A stretch of 64,000 bases of DNA from Spirosoma montaniterrae (GTDB taxonomy: Bacteria; Bacteroidota; Bacteroidia; Cytophagales; Spirosomataceae), in assembly GCF_001988955.1 (NCBI RefSeq), contig NZ_CP014263.1:4310001-4374000 (forward strand), read 5' to 3'. Numbering within the stretch: the first letter of the stretch is position 1; every line of letters starts with the position of its first letter. Below the pieces are notes generated by a model. That model made no database searches. It was not told where the DNA came from and saw only the letters and a list, made by a program, of their open reading frames with translations. Both the position numbers and the translations under genes were made by a program. Shown here piece by piece: positions 59,784-64,000 of the stretch.

Positions 59784-59812
59784 AAAGGCGTAGCTAAACA
59801 AGCCACGCCTTT
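59784..59812 (-). terminator. Intrinsic terminator after the outer-membrane barrel gene
   Basis: On the minus strand, a 12-bp stem (arms 59801-59812 and 59784-59795, one mismatch) is followed by CTTTTTTGATT, a good T run. It lies 35 nt after the stop. Confidence 0.8.
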
Positions 59813-59846
59813 ACTTATCCAGGTTGATTCAACTTTTACTTCTTGT

Positions 59847-60539
59847 TTAATAACCAATTGGGAACGAATACCCCAGCGATACAGCTATGCCCCGATTTCG
59901 GACGTTCACGTTCACAACCGGTACCTGCACCTGCCGCGTAAAACCATGTGTGTAACGGCCTTCTACGAAAAGCTTACCCGGTCCGGCATCCATCGCAAGG
60001 CCCAGCCCCCCCACAGCACTGAAATCCCAGCGGTTCATTGCCGCGCCGTAATCAACATCTACATCAATAGGGCGGGTTGAGATCAGGGCGGTGGCACGGG
60101 TACGCACGCGTCCGTCAAGGGTATAGCTCACCGACGGGCCAGCAATAAAGTAAGGTTGCACGGGGCCGTCGGTCAGATTTATTTTCGCTAATAGGGGCAA
60201 TTCAAGAGTTTGTGCCTGATACGCAATGCGGGCACCGAGCGGCAGTGTGAAACCGCCCAGATTCAGGTCGATGCCTTCTTTAACTAAAAAGCCTTTTTGC
60301 ACGTAGGCAATTTCGGGTCGGAATGAAACGCGGTCGCTGACGGGTATTTCCAGAAAGAGTGCGCCAGTGGGGCCGGGCGAAGGATGGAAGGTGGGCGTTA
60401 GACTGCCCAGAAATTCGGGTTTTGATGCAAACGCCCAGTTGGCACCGCCCCGAACACCTACCTGTACCTGAGCCGTAGCGGTTGTATGAGCGAAGAAAAA
60501 ACCTAATGCGGCCACGCTGGCAAGCACAATTCGTTTCAT
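59847..60539 (-). CDS. Outer-membrane beta-barrel protein (porin/OmpW-like)
   Basis: A 230-residue exported protein with signal MKRIVLASVAALGFFFAHTTATAQ. The mature part has alternating amphipathic strands and ends with a barrel-like GIAVSLGYSFPIGY. VQVGVRGGANWAFASKPE and RPEIAYVQKGFLV and PLLAKINLTDGPVQPYFIAGPSVSY are characteristic of the 'outer membrane beta-barrel protein' (PorT/OMP_b-brl_2) family of Bacteroidota. Start at 60539 chosen for the signal peptide. Ligand unknown. Confidence 0.82.
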   Translation of the reverse strand: MKRIVLASVAALGFFFAHTTATAQVQVGVRGGANWAFASKPEFLGSLTPTFHPSPGPTGALFLEIPVSDRVSFRPEIAYVQKGFLVKEGIDLNLGGFTLPLGARIAYQAQTLELPLLAKINLTDGPVQPYFIAGPSVSYTLDGRVRTRATALISTRPIDVDVDYGAAMNRWDFSAVGGLGLAMDAGPGKLFVEGRYTHGFTRQVQVPVVNVNVRNRGIAVSLGYSFPIGY

Positions 60540-60678
60540 GGTTGTAAACGGAAAAATATAGGTAAGAAACAAACAAGTCGTTGGTTGGATGTGGGAGCTG
60601 TTTAAAAGATTAATAGAGGATAGAAATTATTTTCTGTCGTCGTTTATCTTTACCAGCTATCGGCGACCCCAATCTGCG

Positions 60679-61482
60679 ATGAAACACATAAAACCAACTA
60701 CATTCAGCTATCTGCCAAAATTTCTAATGCCGCTCGACGTGCTGGGAATTTTTGAGCGTGATCCTTTTGGCAACTCGCTGTTGGTCAGACGAATGATGAT
60801 TGGCATTGTTGGCTGGTTTACCTATGCCCGATATACGGTCGTGAATCGCATCGAGATTGAAGGCACCGAAAATCTGGAGAATCTGCCCATCAACAACGTC
60901 CTGTTTTTGTCGAACCACCAAACCTACTTCGCCGACGTGATTGCCTTTTTTCACATCTTCTGCGCGGTAAAGTGGGGCTTTCAGAATACGCTGTTGCCAC
61001 CGATGTACCTGTTTGGCCCCCGCGCCCGGCAGTATTACGTAGCGGCTTCAGAGACAATGAAGAAGGGCATTATTCCACAGATTTTTGCCATGGGCGGTGC
61101 GCTCACCATCGAGCGGTCGTGGCGGGCCGAAGGGCGCGAAGTGCAGCGGTCGGTCGATACATCGGCCAATGATAAAATCGCCAAAGCACTCGAACACGGG
61201 TGGGTAGTGAGTTTCCCGCAAGGTACTACCAGCCCCTACGCGCCCGTTCGGAAAGGCACGGGACACCTCGTACTGAACAACCAGCCAATCGTTATCCCGG
61301 TGGTTATCAACGGCTTTCGTCGGGCGTTCGATAAAAAAGGATTACGCTTCAAAAAGCGCAATACACTGTTAACCGTGAAGTTTAAAGAGCCGATGGCCTA
61401 CGGACCTGACGATACCGTTGACGACATTGTAGCCCGCGTTCGGCACGCCATCGAGCAGGACGCGCCGGAATGGGTAAAATAG
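60679..61482 (+). CDS. PlsC-family lysophospholipid acyltransferase
   Basis: A 267-residue acyltransferase. SNHQTYFADVIAFFHIF holds the catalytic His-x4-Asp; ALTIERSWR is the second block, FPQGTTSPYAPVRKGTGHLVLNNQPIVIPVVINGFRRAF the third and fourth (usual FPEG changed to FPQG). The ATG at 60679 gives a family-like N-terminus (MKHIKPTTFSYLPKFLMPLDVLGIF); an earlier in-frame start at 60589 is unlikely. A TATCTTTA sequence near 60645 may be its -7 element. Probably acylates a lysophospholipid or an ornithine/amino lipid. Confidence 0.82.
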   Translation: MKHIKPTTFSYLPKFLMPLDVLGIFERDPFGNSLLVRRMMIGIVGWFTYARYTVVNRIEIEGTENLENLPINNVLFLSNHQTYFADVIAFFHIFCAVKWGFQNTLLPPMYLFGPRARQYYVAASETMKKGIIPQIFAMGGALTIERSWRAEGREVQRSVDTSANDKIAKALEHGWVVSFPQGTTSPYAPVRKGTGHLVLNNQPIVIPVVINGFRRAFDKKGLRFKKRNTLLTVKFKEPMAYGPDDTVDDIVARVRHAIEQDAPEWVK

Positions 61483-61551
61483 CAGTGAACAGTTATCAGC
61501 CAACAATACTGACACAAACACTGTTGGCTGTTGGTTGATAACTGCTCACTG
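61483..61551. repeat. 23-bp hairpin exactly between two convergent stop codons
   Basis: Arms 61483-61505 and 61529-61551 pair over 23 bp with 2 mismatches. The first base follows the TAG of the acyltransferase gene and the last base precedes the stop (TCA on plus) of the phosphate transporter gene. CCAACA/TGTTGG words repeat inside the loop. Confidence 0.88.
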
Positions 61552-62973
61552 TCAAATCAGCCAGCGGAAGAGGATATAGAGGGTAAACGACAGCAAAATA
61601 GAAACTGGCAGCGTTAGCACCCAGGCAAGAGCAATATTGCGCACAGTGCCCGCCTGCAAGTTTTTAATGCCTTTGTTTGCCACCATACTACCCGCAATAC
61701 CCGACGACAGAATGTGGGTGGTGCTAACGGGCAGGTGCTTCCACGACGAAACAGCAATCATTATAGCGGCTGTTAGTTCGGCAGAGGCACCCTGCGCGTA
61801 GGTGAGGTGCTGCTTACCAATTTTTTCTCCCACCGTTACTACAATCCGACGCCAGCCAATCATGGTGCCCAAACCCAGCGATAGGGCAATCATCAGAATT
61901 ACCCAGGTCGGCGCATAGTCGGTATATCGGCGTAGGCCACCTTTTTCATCTAAGTTGGCTTCCAGCGTTTTCAGGTCAGCCGCACTGAGGTTTGCGCCTT
62001 CATCCTCGGCAATCTTTCTGGCGTTGCTGTTGATGAGCAACAGGTCGCGCCGGACGTCTAAACGTTTTTCCTGCGGAATTTTTCCGTCAACAAGCGGCTG
62101 TGCCAGTAGTTGTTTCAGGTCATTCAGTTCGGCTCGTGTTTTAAGTAAGCGGTCCTGATTGGCCGTGGAGAGCGTAGCGGCATTGACCCGGCCCAGCGTT
62201 TGCTCAACCGCAGCAACGTTGGCGTTCATCAAACGGGGGTCGATGTCAGACTTGACGGCGAACTGAAACGGCACGATACCAATCAGAATCAGCATAACCA
62301 ATCCCACGCCCTTTTGCCCGTCGTTGCTGCCGTGGAAGAAGCTCACCATTGAGCAGGTAGCAATCAGAATGCCGCGAATCCACGACGGTGGCGGTGCATT
62401 TTTTTTGGGTTCCTTAAAAAGCTGATCTTTGGTTTCTTCGGGCACCAGCCGCCGAATCAGAAACATAATGACGATTACTAAGCTGAAACCCAACAGGGGC
62501 GATAGCAGCAGAGCCTGTCCGGTTTCGATGGCTTTCTCCCAGTTCACGGCTGCGCCTTCGGTATTGTCGGGCAGGGTAGAGAAGGCCAGACCAACGCCCA
62601 GAATGGAGCCAATCAGCGTGTGCGAACTCGAACTTGGCAGGCCAAAGTACCAGGTGCCCACGTTCCAGATGATAGCACTGAGCAGCAGAGCCATTACCAT
62701 CGCAATGCTATGGTACACATTCTGATCGACGAGCAGTTCAACGGGCAGCAGGTTGACAATACCCATTGCTACACCGATACCACCCAGCAGTACGCCCGCA
62801 AAGTTGCAGATGCCCGACCACACAACGGCCACGGTCGGCTTCAGCGAGTTGGTGTAGATAACGGTAGCTACAGCATTGGCCGTATCGTGAAAACCATTGA
62901 CAAATTCAAAAGCACAGGCAGCAAACAAGCTGATAAACAGCAGAATAAAAACATCCGTTTCTAAACCAAACAT
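61552..62973 (-). CDS. PiT-family inorganic phosphate transporter with coiled-coil insert
   Basis: A 473-residue transporter of the PiT family (phosphate with H+ or Na+). N-terminal signature FEFVNGFHDTANAVATVIYTNSLKP and C-terminal repeat AQGASAELTAAIMIAVSSWKHLPVSTTHILSSGIAGSMVANKG are the two inverted-topology PiT motifs. The middle (about 225-335) is a long charged, helical insert (VEQTLGRVNAATLSTANQDRLLKTRAELNDLKQLL...ISARKIAEDEG) that is cytoplasmic or periplasmic. About ten helices. No phoU gene beside it. Confidence 0.9.
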   Translation of the reverse strand: MFGLETDVFILLFISLFAACAFEFVNGFHDTANAVATVIYTNSLKPTVAVVWSGICNFAGVLLGGIGVAMGIVNLLPVELLVDQNVYHSIAMVMALLLSAIIWNVGTWYFGLPSSSSHTLIGSILGVGLAFSTLPDNTEGAAVNWEKAIETGQALLLSPLLGFSLVIVIMFLIRRLVPEETKDQLFKEPKKNAPPPSWIRGILIATCSMVSFFHGSNDGQKGVGLVMLILIGIVPFQFAVKSDIDPRLMNANVAAVEQTLGRVNAATLSTANQDRLLKTRAELNDLKQLLAQPLVDGKIPQEKRLDVRRDLLLINSNARKIAEDEGANLSAADLKTLEANLDEKGGLRRYTDYAPTWVILMIALSLGLGTMIGWRRIVVTVGEKIGKQHLTYAQGASAELTAAIMIAVSSWKHLPVSTTHILSSGIAGSMVANKGIKNLQAGTVRNIALAWVLTLPVSILLSFTLYILFRWLI

Positions 62974-63031
62974 GGAGTGGTGAGTCTTCGGTGGTAACGC
63001 AAACAGTCAGGCCATTCGCTATAAATCGCCA

Positions 63032-63039
63032 CAAAAGTA
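63032..63039 (-). promoter_or_regulatory. -7 element for the PiT gene
   Basis: The minus strand reads TACTTTTG (TAnnTTTG), 59 nt upstream of the PiT start. Confidence 0.4.
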
Positions 63040-63072
63040 CGTCAAACCAGACAGAGCCGTATTACGAAATTG

Positions 63073-64000
63073 TTAAGGCGTTTTACCTGCCAACTGCCCA
63101 CAGGCCGCGTCGATGTCTTTACCCCGGCTCCGGCGCACATTGACAATTACGCCCTTACTGTCTAAAAATCCGGCAAACTTGTCGAGCGTTTGCGGATCGG
63201 TGTTTTTGAAAGTAGCTTCGGCAATGGGGTTATACTCGATAATATTGACTTTGGCCGGTACGCGCTTCGTGAATTTCCAAAGCTCCTGCGCGTCCTGCAA
63301 ACTATCGTTGAAATTATAAAACAGGATATATTCAAACGTAATGCGCGTACCGGTCTTCCGATAAAAATAGCTCAGCGCATCGCCCAATGCCTGTAGCGTA
63401 TTGCTTTCATTGATGGGCATAATTGTATCGCGCTTGACGTCGTTAGCTGCGTGCAGCGAGAGCGCGAGGTTGAACTTCACCGCATCATCGCCCAACTGCC
63501 GGATCATTTTGGCAATACCCGCCGTTGATACCGTAATCCGCTTCGGCGACATACCCAATCCATCTGGCGAAGTAATTCGGTCGACCGATTCCAGCACGTT
63601 TTTGTAATTCAGGAGCGGTTCGCCCATACCCATGTAAACGATGTTCGACAGGGGGGCGTCGTAATTTTCTTTAGCCTGCCGGTCAATCGCCACGACCTGA
63701 TCGTATATTTCGGCAGCATCGAGATTGCGCTTGCGGTCCATATAGCCTGTAGCGCAGAACTTGCACGTCAGCGAGCAGCCCACCTGCGAGGATACACAGG
63801 CCGTCATGCGGTCAACATCGTCGTGGCGCAGGGCCGGAATCAGTACGCCTTCCACTAAATTACCATCGAAGAGCCGGAACGATGATTTTATGGTTCCGTC
63901 GCTGCTGCGTTGCTGCTGGGCCACACTCAACGGGCGAATCTCGAAATGCGTATGTAGCAGATCGCGCGTTGGCTTCGAGAGATTGGTCATCTGCTCGAAC
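63073..64000 (-). CDS. rlmN: 23S rRNA (adenine-C2) methyltransferase RlmN, 5' end outside the window
   Basis: Radical-SAM enzyme that methylates C2 of A2503 in 23S rRNA (and A37 of some tRNAs). The cluster motif is CSLTCKFC (Cys-x3-Cys-x2-Cys) in ACVSSQVGCSLTCKFCATG. IVYMGMGEPLLNYKNV, ITVSTAGI, FNLALSLHA and RRSRGKDIDAACGQL follow in order; the final Cys is the methyl-transfer residue. The frame remains open to the window edge (...FEQMTNLSKPTRDLL), and the family is about 345 residues, so the first 40 or so residues lie beyond 64000. An internal ATG at 63990 is not the true start. Confidence 0.95.
   Translation of the reverse strand, partial: FEQMTNLSKPTRDLLHTHFEIRPLSVAQQQRSSDGTIKSSFRLFDGNLVEGVLIPALRHDDVDRMTACVSSQVGCSLTCKFCATGYMDRKRNLDAAEIYDQVVAIDRQAKENYDAPLSNIVYMGMGEPLLNYKNVLESVDRITSPDGLGMSPKRITVSTAGIAKMIRQLGDDAVKFNLALSLHAANDVKRDTIMPINESNTLQALGDALSYFYRKTGTRITFEYILFYNFNDSLQDAQELWKFTKRVPAKVNIIEYNPIAEATFKNTDPQTLDKFAGFLDSKGVIVNVRRSRGKDIDAACGQLAGKTP

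Overview
The window looks like a chromosomal segment of a Bacteroidota bacterium, most likely Cytophagales close to Spirosoma or Rudanella (inference). The supporting signs are promoters of the Bacteroidota type (TAnnTTTG at -7), lineage-typical families (DUF4296, DUF2480, DUF4834, Bat/MoxR/DUF58, GEVED domain), weak Shine-Dalgarno sequences, moderately high GC, and lipoproteins with acidic residues after the lipid-bearing Cys. No rRNA, tRNA, CRISPR array, integrase or transposase was seen. Coding density is high and no gene-free stretch exceeds about 275 bp.

Layout. 0-2.5 kb: a CsaA-like protein and a secreted beta-propeller dehydrogenase fused to an azurin-type copper domain. 2.6-9.4 kb: a defence-like patch with a STAND NTPase carrying TPRs, a MazEF module, three housekeeping-like genes and a second toxin-antitoxin pair (TumE family). 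9.5-15.3 kb: a GH172 hydrolase, a lipoprotein, a translationally coupled pair of Tat-exported enzymes (PLP aminotransferase and flavin amine oxidase), and a secreted Hint-domain protein. 15.5-19.9 kb: fatty-acid beta-oxidation (thiolase and FadJ) with a WG-repeat membrane protein between them. 19.9-26.1 kb (minus strand): a secreted metalloprotease, RNase HII and a short Bat-type operon (DUF58, membrane protein, VWA). 26.2-37.9 kb: protoporphyrinogen oxidase, a polyprenol-phosphate mannosyltransferase, an AT-rich patch with an alpha/beta hydrolase, a sugar-nucleotide reductase, cyclophilin, an ABC ATPase, PurN, a second M28 peptidase and a large membrane protein. 37.9-39.6 kb: an AAA ATPase/TOPRIM pair that resembles split OLD or PARIS-like anti-phage systems. 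39.7-51.4 kb: DUF2480, DnaN, an MFS exporter, a flippase, PurH, PlsC, GatC, MoxR and a second DUF58 protein. 51.5-64 kb: GNAT, TatC, GlyA, an AraC regulator divergent from a PhyH oxygenase, a DsbD-like protein, a fatty-acid desaturase, an outer-membrane barrel, an acyltransferase, a PiT phosphate transporter and RlmN (cut by the window end).

The most unusual signal lies between the genes. Many short intergenic gaps are filled, from the stop codon of one gene almost to the next start or opposing stop, by a long hairpin. The sequence differs each time, but the arms are often built from short repeated 'words' (for example GTGATGA, GACTGACT, ATCCGTnnn, GAATGATT, GAAAAAT). The best is a perfect 40-bp inverted repeat between dnaN and an MFS gene. 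Related word arrays run into coding sequence and encode the signal peptides of at least three or four exported proteins. A C-rich palindrome seen between two convergent genes at 2.5 kb recurs inside the purH reading frame. The purH leader can also form two competing hairpins next to its start codon.

The genes mostly serve envelope and export functions (Tat, lipoproteins, disulfide transfer, phospholipid acylation, secreted peptidases), purine and one-carbon metabolism (PurN, PurH, GlyA) and beta-oxidation, with stress or defence modules interspersed.
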